A stretch of DNA of 64,000 nucleotides, from the NCBI GenBank assembly GCA_910573755.1, contig CAJTBO010000022.1, positions 18,462-82,461 of the forward strand. Reading direction: 5' to 3'. The DNA is from Lachnospiraceae bacterium. GTDB taxonomy: Bacteria; Bacillota; Clostridia; Lachnospirales; Lachnospiraceae. Made by a program: the position numbers and the translations under genes. The notes beneath the pieces were generated by a model. That model was not told where the DNA came from and made no database searches. It saw only the letters and a program-made list of their open reading frames with translations. Below, piece by piece: positions 26,516 to 34,601 of the stretch; the stretch's first letter is position 1; each line of letters opens with the position of its first letter.

Positions 26516-27700
26516 CTATTCAACCTCTTTATGATATGCTGCGGTGTGCTGATTGCTTGTGTAATCTGCAATGCTGTGTGAAGCGGGTGTGTATGTCAGC
26601 ACGCCCGTTAATTTATTGGCAACTTCAAGATTGCTGTTCGGGTACAAATGCCCGTATGTTCCTAAAGTGGTCTGTATCTTCTCATGCCCTAAACGCTCTT
26701 TAATCAAAAGCGGGTTTTCTCCCATGCTGATTAAAAGGGAAGCGTGGGAATGTCTTAACGCATGGATTTTGATACGGTGTACGCCTGCAAGCCCGGCAAG
26801 TTTTTCTAAGGCTCTTGGAAGTGTGTGCTTACTGGTAGGAATACCGTTGTAGCTCAATACCAGATCGCAGCCTTTTAGGACTTTCTGCTGAACTTCACGC
26901 CACGCCTGCAATTCTTTTAAGGTGTCCGTGTCAATATAGATTGTACGGACGCTTGCCTGCGTCTTTGGTTCAACAAACTTGTAATCGTCCATTGACTTAT
27001 AGTACAGGGTCTTTGTTATGCTTAAAAGCCCTGTTTCAAAATCAATGTCAGACCATTGCAGGGCAGCGGCTTCGCCAATCCGTAAACCTGTCATAAACAG
27101 TACCCAAAAGGAAATGAAAAGGTAGTGTTCGTAATAATCGCCCTTATAGAGCAGGGAAATCACTTTCTGAAATTCTTCCAACGTCCAGAAATCAACCTTT
27201 GTCTTTTTGCTTTTGATGTTGCCTATCATTCGGGACGGGTTCTTTTTTGCAATTCCCAGAACAATCGCCCGGTCAAATGCAATAGACAACATACCCTGTA
27301 CGATACGGATATAGTTGGGGCTAAATTCTTTCGCAAGCTCCAACTGCCAATTCTGCACGTTGATAGGTTCTATCTCGTCCGTTGCCATTTTGTAGAAGTA
27401 TGCGAAGTGCTTCTGAATGGTGGAACGGCGGTTCAAGTAGGTGCTTTCCTTTACCTGTGTTTTGTACCACGGGAGATAAGTTTCCTCAATGAACGTCTGG
27501 AAAGAAATTGTTTCCTTTTTGGCGGTCAGTTCTTCGGTGGAAGTGAGGACAAGTTTTGAATATTCTTCCCTTGCTTCCTTTTTTGTCTTAAAGCCGCTTC
27601 GGTATTTCTGTATCTGTTTACCTGTTATCGGATTGTAGCCTAAGTTTGCTCTAAAATAATATGTTCCGTTATCTGCTTTCTTAATTGGGTCTTTTGCCAT
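26516..27700 (-). CDS. int: Tyrosine site-specific integrase of the conjugative element
   Basis: A 394-residue phage-type recombinase. An N-terminal AP2-like arm-binding domain (YYFRANLGYNPITGKQIQKYRSGF), a SAM-like core-binding domain (about 65-165) and a catalytic domain with Arg207 (TGLRIGE), Lys246, His313 and Arg316 (HALRHSH), His339 (RLGHE) and nucleophile Tyr349 (TLGTYGH) are all present. ATG 27700 is used because AAGGAGTGAAATT precedes it; the upstream in-frame start overlaps the neighbouring gene. It catalyses integration at, and with help excision from, the 18-bp guaA core. Its stop lies 4 bases from the arm-type repeats. Confidence 0.95.
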   Translation of the reverse strand: MAKDPIKKADNGTYYFRANLGYNPITGKQIQKYRSGFKTKKEAREEYSKLVLTSTEELTAKKETISFQTFIEETYLPWYKTQVKESTYLNRRSTIQKHFAYFYKMATDEIEPINVQNWQLELAKEFSPNYIRIVQGMLSIAFDRAIVLGIAKKNPSRMIGNIKSKKTKVDFWTLEEFQKVISLLYKGDYYEHYLFISFWVLFMTGLRIGEAAALQWSDIDFETGLLSITKTLYYKSMDDYKFVEPKTQASVRTIYIDTDTLKELQAWREVQQKVLKGCDLVLSYNGIPTSKHTLPRALEKLAGLAGVHRIKIHALRHSHASLLISMGENPLLIKERLGHEKIQTTLGTYGHLYPNSNLEVANKLTGVLTYTPASHSIADYTSNQHTAAYHKEVE

Positions 27701-27711
27701 AATTTCACTCC

Positions 27712-27930
27712 TTACATAGATGTGCAAGAAGTACATTCAGCCTGTCCGTTTGGAAATGTAATACCCAATAATTCTTCCACGGCTTCCCTCGGTACACGGT
27801 CTAATTTCCGGGACTGATAGTATGTATGCCCTTTGGAAATCATAAGTTTTTTTGCTTCCCGTATAATGTCAGCCGCAAAAGAAGTCCCATAACCCAGAGC
27901 AATTAAATCTTTTTTGGTTACGGTTATCAT
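27712..27930 (-). CDS. DUF3173 family protein (integrase partner, excisionase-like)
   Basis: A 72-residue protein (MITVTKKDLIALGYGTSFAA ... LDRVPREAVEELLGI) of the DUF3173 family, found directly before integrases of Tn916/Tn1549-like elements. It has a small winged-helix-like, basic fold and probably acts as a recombination directionality factor. AAAGGAGG precedes the ATG, and the integrase start follows 11 bases after its stop, so the two are co-expressed. Role is inferred from position and family. Confidence 0.8.
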   Translation of the reverse strand: MITVTKKDLIALGYGTSFAADIIREAKKLMISKGHTYYQSRKLDRVPREAVEELLGITFPNGQAECTSCTSM

Positions 27931-28414
27931 AGCCCTCCTTTCCTAGACCAGATAATGAAACCTCAATATCTTGTCTACGATCATAACAGATTTTCAGCAA
28001 AAATGCGCTATAAATTTTATTTTTTTTCAAAAAAGTTGAGTAAGGCAGGCAAAACGGACGGCTTGGCAGCTCCACGGGACTTGCACCCCTCTCATTCTTA
28101 TGAGTAGCCGTGTCATACGGGTGTATCATTATACCAATATGCGGGTCATGGCGGCGGCAGTTTCCTCTTGCCGCCTGCGGTGCGCTAATAGTATCGCTTG
28201 CCCTTTGCCGGGGTCTTGGCGTATCAGCCCGCAGGCTCGCCGCATATTGAACGTGTCCGATTGCCCTATGCTGCGCCGTGCGCTTTCTTTGTCAAAGTTC
28301 TTGGGGCTTGTCAGCCCGCAAAGGCACACCATGAAGATGTACTTTTGCGGAATGGCAAGAAACGGCGGGCGGTCATGCCCGCCCGTGCTTTCCTGTCCTC
28401 TTTTTTCCTGCCTT
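27931..28414. other. Region without a supported gene between HTH regulator and DUF3173 gene
   Basis: Short reading frames here (for example minus strand 28332-28129) lack ribosome sites. A GC-rich hairpin, GGCGGGC (28364-28370) with GCCCGCC (28377-28383), lies 32 bases beyond the HTH gene stop and may end that transcript. The half nearest the DUF3173 gene is A+T rich (TTTATTTTTTTTC near 28015) and could hold its promoter on the minus strand. Confidence 0.4.
28364..28383 (-). terminator. Possible terminator after the HTH regulator gene
   Basis: A perfect 7-bp GC stem with 6-base loop, followed on the minus strand by GTTTCTTG. The T-run is weak. Confidence 0.4.
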
Positions 28415-28675
28415 TTAAGCCACGCTAAAGGTCATAACCTTTATAATCAGCTTGGTTTCCAGTCTGCGCCGCAACTCCATATCTAACCACGGGTGGGGGC
28501 AGCCTGCTTCATCATACATGGTTCGTGTTGACAGTGTTGTGATGTAGCCCTCGTAATGCTTCAACACGGTATTCATAGCGTCCACGTCCCCGGAAACAGC
28601 CGACACAATGACGGGGTAAGGGAGTAAACCGTTACCGCCCTGTAAGTGCGGCGTGTTGGAAGTCGTTTCATTCAT
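28415..28675 (-). CDS. Helix-turn-helix conjugative-element regulator (HTH_16-like)
   Basis: An 86-residue protein (PYPVIVSAVSGDVDAMNTVLKHYEGYITTLSTR ... YDEAGCPHPWLDMELRRRLETKLIIKVMTFSV) matching the small HTH_16 proteins of Tn916-family elements, which are related to sigma-factor region 2 and act beside the sigma-like gene. It probably regulates element excision or transfer. ATG 28675 is preferred over 28681 since GGAGGG is then 8 bases away. It overlaps the sigma-like gene by 8 bases. Confidence 0.8.
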   Translation of the reverse strand: MNETTSNTPHLQGGNGLLPYPVIVSAVSGDVDAMNTVLKHYEGYITTLSTRTMYDEAGCPHPWLDMELRRRLETKLIIKVMTFSVA

Positions 28676-29093
28676 CAGCATTTCCCTCCATGAATTTTTT
28701 TAGTTCCTGTAAAGAGCTTGTCCGGCGGTAGGCTACCGTCCGGCGCAAAAGGTTCAAGTGCGCTGCGATTTCCGGGTCGTTCATTCCCAAAAAGTAATAC
28801 AGCAGAATGATTTCAAGCCTGTCCTGCGGCAAAGTCTTTAGTGCTTCGGCTAGAAGCTCGTCCGCTATGAAAATCTCAAAGCCCCTCGCTTCAAAACGGT
28901 ATGTATCTTTGAAATACTCGTCCCATGCACTTAACTGTGCAAGCGTTCCCTGTGGCAGCATGGAAAAGGGTATCTCATACTGCCTAAGTACGTTCATGCG
29001 TCTGTGGTAATCCCTGCTTTCGTTCCTCAATATGCGTTTGCAGTATGCGTCAAAGGTATGCTGCTTGTGCTTTTCTTTCGGGTCTGGCTTCAT
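28668..29093 (-). CDS. Sigma-70-like regulator with region 4 helix-turn-helix
   Basis: A 141-residue protein. Its C-terminal half (LAEALKTLPQDRLEIILLYYFLGMNDPEIAAHLNLLRRTVAYRRTSSLQELKKFM) is a sigma-70 region 4 type helix-turn-helix; the N-terminal half resembles Tn916 Orf7-like sigma proteins. ATG 29093 follows GGGGAGGTGGCAGC. With the HTH gene it forms the regulatory pair usual upstream of the xis/int genes in these elements. It probably directs RNA polymerase to element promoters. Confidence 0.8.
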   Translation of the reverse strand: MKPDPKEKHKQHTFDAYCKRILRNESRDYHRRMNVLRQYEIPFSMLPQGTLAQLSAWDEYFKDTYRFEARGFEIFIADELLAEALKTLPQDRLEIILLYYFLGMNDPEIAAHLNLLRRTVAYRRTSSLQELKKFMEGNADE

Positions 29094-29587
29094 GCTGCCA
29101 CCTCCCCATGCCTGCGGAAAAAGTCTGTGCTTTTTTCCTGTGCTGTTACTACTACGCACTGGAAAGCGAAAATGGCAAACTTTTTTAAAAAAAATTTCAA
29201 AAAGTTTTCGACAAAGCATAAAAAAGCCCGGCTGCAAGTGGTTATCAGTCGGGTGTGTTTAGTGGGGTGTTTTCGTTGGTAAATCAGCGTTCTCCGTGCA
29301 ACGTGCGGGGTGCTTTTTCGGGTGTGCCTGCCACAAAAATTTTTTTTACGGATTGGCTGCACCTCCTTGATTTTTTGGAAAGGTCTAGTGCCGTTTTCCA
29401 GTAAAAATATTACAGTTCCAATATCACGTTTCTATCATGTTTGTATCGGGATTGTATCAAGCCTTTCATCAAAGAATGACATTTTTATCCATATATCGGA
29501 AATGACGGGTAGACTTTTTCCATGATTTTCAAAAACTTTTCTTCCCGTTTGCCATTTCGGGCTTCCAGTGCGTAGTAGGTACAGGGG
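29094..29587. other. Regulatory region upstream of the sigma-like gene, with a 33-bp inverted repeat
   Basis: No gene is supported. ACTACTACGCACTGG...AATGGCAAAC (29148-29180) recurs inverted at 29547-29580 (about 30 of 34 positions). Between them lie A/T-rich stretches and repeated GTATCGGGATTGTATC/ATATCGG-type words near 29440-29500. The region separates the minus-strand regulatory genes from the plus-strand mob genes, so divergent promoters are expected here. Confidence 0.5.
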
Positions 29588-29695
29588 GAAGAATAGCAAG
29601 CATAGGGATTGAGTACCCAATCCCGTAAAATTCCCAATCCCCGCCCGGCGGGACTTGTGGAAATTTTGCTTGTTGGGAAGTGTCCCAAACCCTCT
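29588..29695 (+). repeat. 108-bp repeat copy A next to mobC, candidate oriT
   Basis: This copy lies 48 bases upstream of mobC and is repeated, inverted, at 40724-40831 with about 92% identity, including 42 uninterrupted identical bases at the start. It contains several small inverted repeats (GCCCGGCGGGAC, TTGGGAAGTGTCCCAA) and is followed by AAACCCT...AGGGTTT. Position directly before mobC/relaxase plus dyads is typical of an origin of transfer. The nick site is not identified. Confidence 0.6.
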
Positions 29696-29743
29696 GTATT
29701 TTAAGGGTTTTACCCTCTTAGAAAACGGAAAGGAAGCGGAGCT

Positions 29744-30073
29744 ATGGCAGAAAGAAAAAGAGCTGTCCAGTTAAAGTTTTATGTGACGGAGCAGGAGCGC
29801 ATATTGATTGAGGAAAAAATGAAGCTGCTGCAAACGGACAACTTGGGGGCATACCTGCGGAAAATGGCGATTGACGGTTACATCATTCAGTTAGACTATT
29901 CCGCAATCAAGGAGCAGACGGCAGAGATACAGAAAGTGGGCGTGAACGTGAACCAGATAGCAAGGCGTGTCAATTCCACCGGGAACGCCTATAAAGAGGA
30001 CTTGGAAGAAATAAAGGGGGCATTGGAGAAGATATGGCAGTTACAAAGATACACCCTATCAAAACTACGCTGA
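29744..30073 (+). CDS. mobC: Relaxosome accessory protein MobC
   Basis: A 109-residue protein with an N-terminal ribbon-helix-helix-like part (RAVQLKFYVTEQERILIEEKM) and the MobC signature VGVNVNQIARRVNSTGNAY. MobC binds oriT and helps the relaxase open the strand. AAAGGAAGCGGAGCT precedes the ATG. It overlaps the relaxase gene by 40 bases in another frame, a usual coupling. It is on the plus strand, against the rest of the transfer genes. Confidence 0.9.
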   Translation: MAERKRAVQLKFYVTEQERILIEEKMKLLQTDNLGAYLRKMAIDGYIIQLDYSAIKEQTAEIQKVGVNVNQIARRVNSTGNAYKEDLEEIKGALEKIWQLQRYTLSKLR

Positions 30074-31380
30074 ATAAGGCGATTGACTATATCTGCAATC
30101 CCGATAAGACGGACGACAAGATTTTGATTTCCTCCTACGGCTGCTCTTATGAAACAGCAGATATTGAGTTTGGCTTTACACTCTCAAAGGCAAGGGACAA
30201 GGGGGACAACCTCGGACACCACTTGATACAGTCTTTTGCGCCGGGAGAGGTCAGCTATGAGGAAGCCCACCGCATAGGAAAGGAGCTTGCGGACAAGGTT
30301 CTGGGCGGCAAGTATGAGTATGTATTGACTACCCACATAGACAAGGGGCATATCCATAACCATATCATTTTCTGCTCGGTTGATTTTGTCACGCACCGCA
30401 AGTATGTTTCCAACAAGAAAAGCTATTACCAGATAAGAAATGAGAGTGACAGGCTGTGCAAAGAACACGGATTGTCAGTCGTCACGCCGGGGCAGAATAA
30501 GGGAAAGAAATATGCGGAATGGGACGCTGAACGGAAAGGCACAAGTTGGAAAGCGAAGCTGAAAGCCGTGATTGATGATACAATCCCCAAAGCGAAAGAT
30601 TTTGAAGATTTCCTGCGGCTCATGGAAGCGGCAGGCTATGAGATCAAGCGGGGGAAGTACGTTTCATTCCGTGCGCCGGGGCAGGAACGCTTTACACGCT
30701 CTAAGACACTAGGGGAAGCCTACACGGTGGAAGCCATAACGGAGAGGATTGCCGGGACATACCGGGCGAAGCCGAAAGCGTTAAGGCAGGAAAAAGCGGG
30801 TATCTCCATGCTGATTGACATTCAGAACAGTATCAAGGAGGCAGAAAGTAAAGGCTACGAACAGTGGGCGAAAATACACAATCTGAAACAGGCGGCAAAG
30901 ACTTTGAATTTCCTCACGGAGCATGACATTTCAGAGTATGAACAGTTGCAGGCGGTTCTTGATGAAGTGCATACGGAGAGCGAACAGACCGCCGCCACGC
31001 TGAAAGGCTTGGAAAAGAGGTTGTCCGACATATCCCTTTTGATGAAAAACATATCCGCATATCAACAGACAAAGGCGGTCTATGCGGAATACAAAAAGGC
31101 AAAGGACAAAGAAAAATTCCTGCGGGGGAAAGAAAGCAGTATCATCATTCACGAAGCAGCCGCTAAGACGTTGCAGGCGGCAAGGAACGGCGGGAAGCTG
31201 CCCGACTTCAAGAAGCTGCACACGGAGTATAAGGAGCTGACAGAGAAAAAGGATAAGCTGTATCAAGAGTACGGAAAGCTAAAAAAGAAAGTGAAACAGT
31301 ATGATATGATTAAGCAGAACGTAGACAGCATTTTGCGGCAGGCGAAGCAGCCGGAACGGGACAGGCAGACAGAGAGGTAA
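30034..31380 (+). CDS. Relaxase/mobilization nuclease (MOBP type)
   Basis: A 448-residue protein. The first 200 residues are the relaxase domain: Tyr19 (AIDYICNPDKT) is the probable nicking tyrosine, and His101, His106, His108 and His110 (HIDKGHIHNH) form the metal-binding motif. The C-terminal half (about 260-440) is coiled-coil rich, as expected for contacts with the coupling protein. It cuts oriT and pilots the transferred strand. It is followed by a convergent terminator and the winged-helix gene. Length and motifs look intact. Confidence 0.92.
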   Translation: MAVTKIHPIKTTLNKAIDYICNPDKTDDKILISSYGCSYETADIEFGFTLSKARDKGDNLGHHLIQSFAPGEVSYEEAHRIGKELADKVLGGKYEYVLTTHIDKGHIHNHIIFCSVDFVTHRKYVSNKKSYYQIRNESDRLCKEHGLSVVTPGQNKGKKYAEWDAERKGTSWKAKLKAVIDDTIPKAKDFEDFLRLMEAAGYEIKRGKYVSFRAPGQERFTRSKTLGEAYTVEAITERIAGTYRAKPKALRQEKAGISMLIDIQNSIKEAESKGYEQWAKIHNLKQAAKTLNFLTEHDISEYEQLQAVLDEVHTESEQTAATLKGLEKRLSDISLLMKNISAYQQTKAVYAEYKKAKDKEKFLRGKESSIIIHEAAAKTLQAARNGGKLPDFKKLHTEYKELTEKKDKLYQEYGKLKKKVKQYDMIKQNVDSILRQAKQPERDRQTER

Positions 31381-31493
31381 TGCGGACAGTTAGGACGGCG
31401 TGTAAGGCGTTTTAAGGGCGTTTTGTAACGCAGGCAGGGGGAAACCATTGCCGCCCGGAAAGGGCTTCTAAGTATCCACAAGAGCAGAAAAAG

Positions 31494-31535
31494 ACACCGG
31501 GAAATGACGGTCTATCAATCGTCATTTCCCGGTGT
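31494..31535 (-). terminator. Terminator after the winged-helix gene (bidirectional stem)
   Basis: ACACCGGGAAATGACG (31494-31509) and its exact complement at 31520-31535 form a 16-bp perfect stem with a 10-base loop. On the minus strand it follows the stop at 31536 directly and leads into TCTTTTTC. On the plus strand it may stop relaxase transcripts. Confidence 0.85.
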
Positions 31536-31949
31536 TTATGCACTGAATTTATAGCCGACACCTAACACGGTTTTTATATAGGTCGGGTTTTTGCTGTCCG
31601 GCTCTATTTTTTTCCGTAGGTTATAAATCACGTTGACAACGCTTGAATGGCAGCTCTCGCTATCCATGTTCCAAACAGCTTCAAATATCTGCGTTTGCGT
31701 GAACACAATTCCCGGATTGGAAGCAAGGAATATAAGGGTACTGTATTCAAGGCGGGTAAGGTGTATCTCTTTTCCATTCTGAAATACCCGATGTTGATAT
31801 AATCTTATTTCCAGTTCCGAAAAAGTGAGTATTTGAGAGTATGGCGGCTGTATAGTTTCCAACTGTAAGTTATTAGCAAGGGTGGCTATAACTTTTTCAA
31901 CTGCCTTTTCTTCTTTATCATCAAATGTAAGTATAATTATTTTTCCTAT
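31536..31949 (-). CDS. Stand-alone OmpR/PhoB-type winged-helix protein beside tet gene
   Basis: The C-terminal 100 residues are a trans_reg_C winged helix (ILTFSELEIRLYQHRVFQNGKEIHLTRLEYSTLIFLASNPG ... VNVIYNLRKKIEPDSKNPTYIKTVLGVGYKF). No receiver domain is present. An AGGAGG (31957-31962) stands 7 bases before an in-frame ATA at 31949, giving IGKIIILTFDDKEEKAVEKV as N terminus (137 residues). The first ordinary start downstream is TTG at 31862 (108 residues), which has no ribosome site. So either ATA is used or the gene lost its ATG. It lies just after the tet gene in the same direction and may be transcribed with it. Target unknown. Confidence 0.75.
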   Translation of the reverse strand: MGKIIILTFDDKEEKAVEKVIATLANNLQLETIQPPYSQILTFSELEIRLYQHRVFQNGKEIHLTRLEYSTLIFLASNPGIVFTQTQIFEAVWNMDSESCHSSVVNVIYNLRKKIEPDSKNPTYIKTVLGVGYKFSA

Positions 31950-31998
31950 GTTGCCACCTCCTAATTTTCAGCTTTTTTCTGTTGCTTAGATAGTTTTA

Positions 31999-33939
31999 TT
32001 ACGCTTCATTAGAAAGGTGTTCAGTTTTTTTATTAAACATATGGCGTACTTTATCTATTCGGCTATTGGGGCGGCGTGATTGAATAACTGGTTCACAAGC
32101 AGCAGCTTGATAGCCTTTTAATTCTGTCAAACAAACTGCTTGCCCATTTGTATATAGAGTTAAAGCATTACGGTATGCACTAATACAACGTACAGGAATA
32201 TGTCCCGTAAAAATGACTTCATCATTTTTCGGTTGGCTTGTTTCAATAATTGCACAGTATTGTGGTGCGTCGTTATATGCACGGGAAAGATATTCCTGCG
32301 GTGTAAAAAGAGTAAACGAAAGATACGGCTCTAATAATTGCGTTCCAGTTTTTTTCAATACTTGTTCCAGTACAATAGGGGCAAGGAAGCGAAAATCTGC
32401 GGGAGTGCTGACAGGGCTGTAATAAACACCATATTCAAAACAAATTTTACAATCTGTTACTTTCCAACCATACAATCCCTGCTCCAATCCATAATCAATA
32501 CCGTCCATTACTGCATTTTGGAAACTTTGGTTTAAGTAACCGAGGGAAACTTTGCTTTCGTACTGTATTCCGCTGCCTATTGGAAGCGGAGTTACCGATA
32601 AGCCAATCGACGCCCAAAAAGGATTTGGCGGCACTTCAATATGAATCGTATAATCTGCCTTTTGTAATGGCTTTTCCAGATAAATAACCGTAGGCTCTTT
32701 GACGTTTATGTCTATATGGTATTTTTCAGTCAGCAGAGAACAGATAACTTCTAACTGCACCGTTCCTAAAAAAGAAATGATGATTTCATGTGTTATCGTA
32801 TCAACATAATAACGTAAAAGGGGATCTGTATCTGCAATTTCTGTAAGAGCGTCCAATAAATACTCTCTTTGTTCTGGTTTTATCGGTTCAATCATTGTCC
32901 GCAGCATGGGTACAGGATTGTCATTCCATGCGTTGCATGGCAACATTTTTTCGTTTCCCACAATATCATTCAATTTTAATGTATCGTTAGGCAAAATAAC
33001 AATATCTCCGGAACAGGCAATTTCCGTCTGTATCATTTCTCCATTTGAAGGAATATACATTTCAGTAAGTTTCATTTTCTTCTTTTCTGACAATATAATG
33101 GTATCCCGTAAGTGTAATGTTCCACTGTAAAGGCGTAAATAGGCTAATCTCTGCTTTCGGTCTGTATATTCGATTTTGAAAACACTTCCGCATAGTTCTG
33201 ACTGGCTTTTATCCATTTCGGAACAAAAAATATCTGAAATGACTTCAATGAGTTGTTGTGTCCCTATGTTGTTTTTTGCACTTCCATGATATATAGGAAA
33301 CAAAGAACCTTTCTGAACCTGTCCATATTCTTCCTGTTTTAATTCCTGTACCGTCAATGTTTCCCCTGTAATATACTTTTCTAAAAGTCTGTCATTTCCT
33401 GCAATTACAGCGTCCCATTTTTCTAAATCCGTGATATTTTCCAGTGATACTTCTGGAGTCAATGTTACATTCTGCATAATGATAATATCAGTCGAAAGTT
33501 TTTCTTTGATATTTTGATAAGTATTATGCAGGTTAATTCCGTACTGGTCTATCTTGTTTATAAAAATGATTGTTGGTATATTCATTTTTTGGAGTGCATG
33601 GAATAGTATCCGGGTTTGAGCCTGTACACCGTCTTTCGCAGAAATCACTAAAACTGCCCCGTCAAGAACAGACAAAGAACGATATACTTCTGTTAAAAAA
33701 TCCATATGTCCGGGAGTGTCTACAATATTGATTTTGTAGCCGTTCCAGTTGAAAGAAGTAACGGCTGCCTGAATGGTAATTCCACGCTGACGTTCCAAAA
33801 ACATAGTGTCTGTCCTTGTCGTTCCCTTATCTACGCTACCTAATTCTAAAATCGCTCCACTTGTATAAAGCAGGCTTTCCGTTAAGGTCGTCTTTCCTGC
33901 GTCTACATGGGCGAGAATGCCGATATTGATTATTTTCAT
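31999..33939 (-). CDS. tet: Tetracycline resistance ribosomal protection protein
   Basis: A 646-residue EF-G-like GTPase that removes tetracycline from the ribosome. Motifs: [16 protein letters not shown] (P-loop), [22 protein letters not shown], and the domain IV/V segment [20 protein letters not shown] and C terminus [17 protein letters not shown] 33939 is used (TGGAGGACAATTAC before it); an upstream ATG overlaps the ribosome site. By eye the sequence is a mix of Tet(M), Tet(32), Tet(W) and Tet(O)-like stretches and has a longer tail ([11 protein letters not shown]), so the class cannot be assigned. It is controlled by the attenuator leader at 33980-34262. Confidence 0.93.
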   Translation of the reverse strand: MKIINIGILAHVDAGKTTLTESLLYTSGAILELGSVDKGTTRTDTMFLERQRGITIQAAVTSFNWNGYKINIVDTPGHMDFLTEVYRSLSVLDGAVLVISAKDGVQAQTRILFHALQKMNIPTIIFINKIDQYGINLHNTYQNIKEKLSTDIIIMQNVTLTPEVSLENITDLEKWDAVIAGNDRLLEKYITGETLTVQELKQEEYGQVQKGSLFPIYHGSAKNNIGTQQLIEVISDIFCSEMDKSQSELCGSVFKIEYTDRKQRLAYLRLYSGTLHLRDTIILSEKKKMKLTEMYIPSNGEMIQTEIACSGDIVILPNDTLKLNDIVGNEKMLPCNAWNDNPVPMLRTMIEPIKPEQREYLLDALTEIADTDPLLRYYVDTITHEIIISFLGTVQLEVICSLLTEKYHIDINVKEPTVIYLEKPLQKADYTIHIEVPPNPFWASIGLSVTPLPIGSGIQYESKVSLGYLNQSFQNAVMDGIDYGLEQGLYGWKVTDCKICFEYGVYYSPVSTPADFRFLAPIVLEQVLKKTGTQLLEPYLSFTLFTPQEYLSRAYNDAPQYCAIIETSQPKNDEVIFTGHIPVRCISAYRNALTLYTNGQAVCLTELKGYQAAACEPVIQSRRPNSRIDKVRHMFNKKTEHLSNEA

Positions 33940-33979
33940 GTAATTGTCCTCCATTCAAAGCCCTAAAGGGCATAAAAAT

Positions 33980-34010
33980 CCCCAGCAGTAAAATACTTTT
34001 ACCACTGGGG
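33980..34010 (-). terminator. tet leader attenuator hairpin
   Basis: On the minus strand CCCCAGTGGTAAAA pairs with TTTTACTGCTGGGG around GTA, followed by ATTTTTATGCCC, 41 bases before the tet start. It is nearly the same hairpin as in the Tn916 tet(M) leader, where it limits transcription without drug. Confidence 0.85.
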
Positions 34011-34093
34011 AAATATATTTATGGACATATATACATGACAAACTGGCAGGCAGTAATAGTCAATTTAGATACGTCAAAATCTATAAAGTAAAA

Positions 34094-34191
34094 GTATTCT
34101 TAAATTGGGTACAAAAAACAAACCTCATTTTAAAGAGGCATTTTAAAATTCTTTGTTCCCACTATTTGATTATAGTTTTATTTAAGAATAC
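34094..34191 (-). promoter_or_regulatory. tet leader antiterminator arms
   Basis: GTATTCTTAAA (minus strand 34191-34181, inside the leader peptide) is complementary over 11 bp to TTTAAGAATAC (minus strand 34104-34094). Ribosome position on the leader peptide would decide whether this pairing forms, as proposed for tet(M). Confidence 0.7.
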
Positions 34192-34201
34192 CTTGCCGCA
34201 T
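34178..34201 (-). CDS. tet leader peptide MRQGILK
   Basis: ATG at 34201 with GGGAG 8 bases upstream encodes seven residues, MRQGILK, then TAA. The same short peptide begins the leader of Tn916 tet(M). Its translation, slowed by tetracycline, is thought to allow read-through into tet. Confidence 0.75.
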   Translation of the reverse strand: MRQGILK

Positions 34202-34233
34202 ATTTTTTAACTCCCTTTTTTTAGGATATAAGC

Positions 34234-34262
34234 ATTATAGCATATCAATTTGTAAAAAGAAA
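34234..34262 (-). promoter_or_regulatory. Promoter of the tet leader
   Basis: Minus-strand TATAAT at 34239-34234 preceded by TGC gives an extended -10. The best -35 at 17 bases is TTTCTT (34262-34257), which is weak, as expected for an extended -10 promoter. Confidence 0.65.
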
Positions 34263-34387
34263 GAGCTAAAAAGAGAAATTCACGGAATAGTGTTAATTTC
34301 AACATAGTATACATCTGTTATGCAGAGTTAATATAAACAAAAAAAGGGGAATAGCAATCCTCAGACTACTATCCCCCGGCATTTCAT

Positions 34388-34597
34388 TTACTCCATATCT
34401 TCAGCAGGCAGAAACACAAGCTCTGCAAATTTTTCCTCGGTCAGTTTCTTCAGCTTTTCCGCTGTGTGTTCTGCAAGCTCCTGTATCTCCGTTTCCATGT
34501 AGGGCAGGGCGGCGGTCATTGCTGCCACCGTGTCAGCCCTTGTTTTCCTCCTGTAACAGCAGATAAGGTTGATTTCCTCAAATGTAAATTGTCCCAT
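34388..34597 (-). CDS. Transposon-transfer assisting protein (TTRAP-like)
   Basis: A 69-residue acidic protein (FTFEEINLICCYRRKTRADTVAAMTAALPYMETEIQELAEHTAEKLKKLTEEKFAEL). The pattern and length match the small 'transposon-transfer assisting' proteins of Tn1549-like elements. GGAGGTATAGGAGC precedes the ATG. It follows the next gene by 4 bases and is the last backbone gene before the tet module. Confidence 0.75.
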   Translation of the reverse strand: MGQFTFEEINLICCYRRKTRADTVAAMTAALPYMETEIQELAEHTAEKLKKLTEEKFAELVFLPAEDME

Positions 34598-34601
34598 GCT
34601 C

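Noticed and set aside
28050..28110. A GGTGCAAGTCCCGTGG-like string on the minus strand suggesting a tRNA T-arm remnant
   Set aside because: No acceptor, D or anticodon stem could be paired around it, and the element attachment site is guaA, not a tRNA.
28129..28332. A 67-codon minus-strand frame between the HTH and DUF3173 genes
   Set aside because: No ribosome site and no family resemblance; an opposite-strand frame of similar quality overlaps it.
29090..29362. Minus-strand frame extending upstream of the sigma-like gene (GTG start overlapping a GGAGG)
   Set aside because: The proposed start overlaps its own ribosome site, the sequence has no family match, and the sigma-like gene has a good start at 29093.
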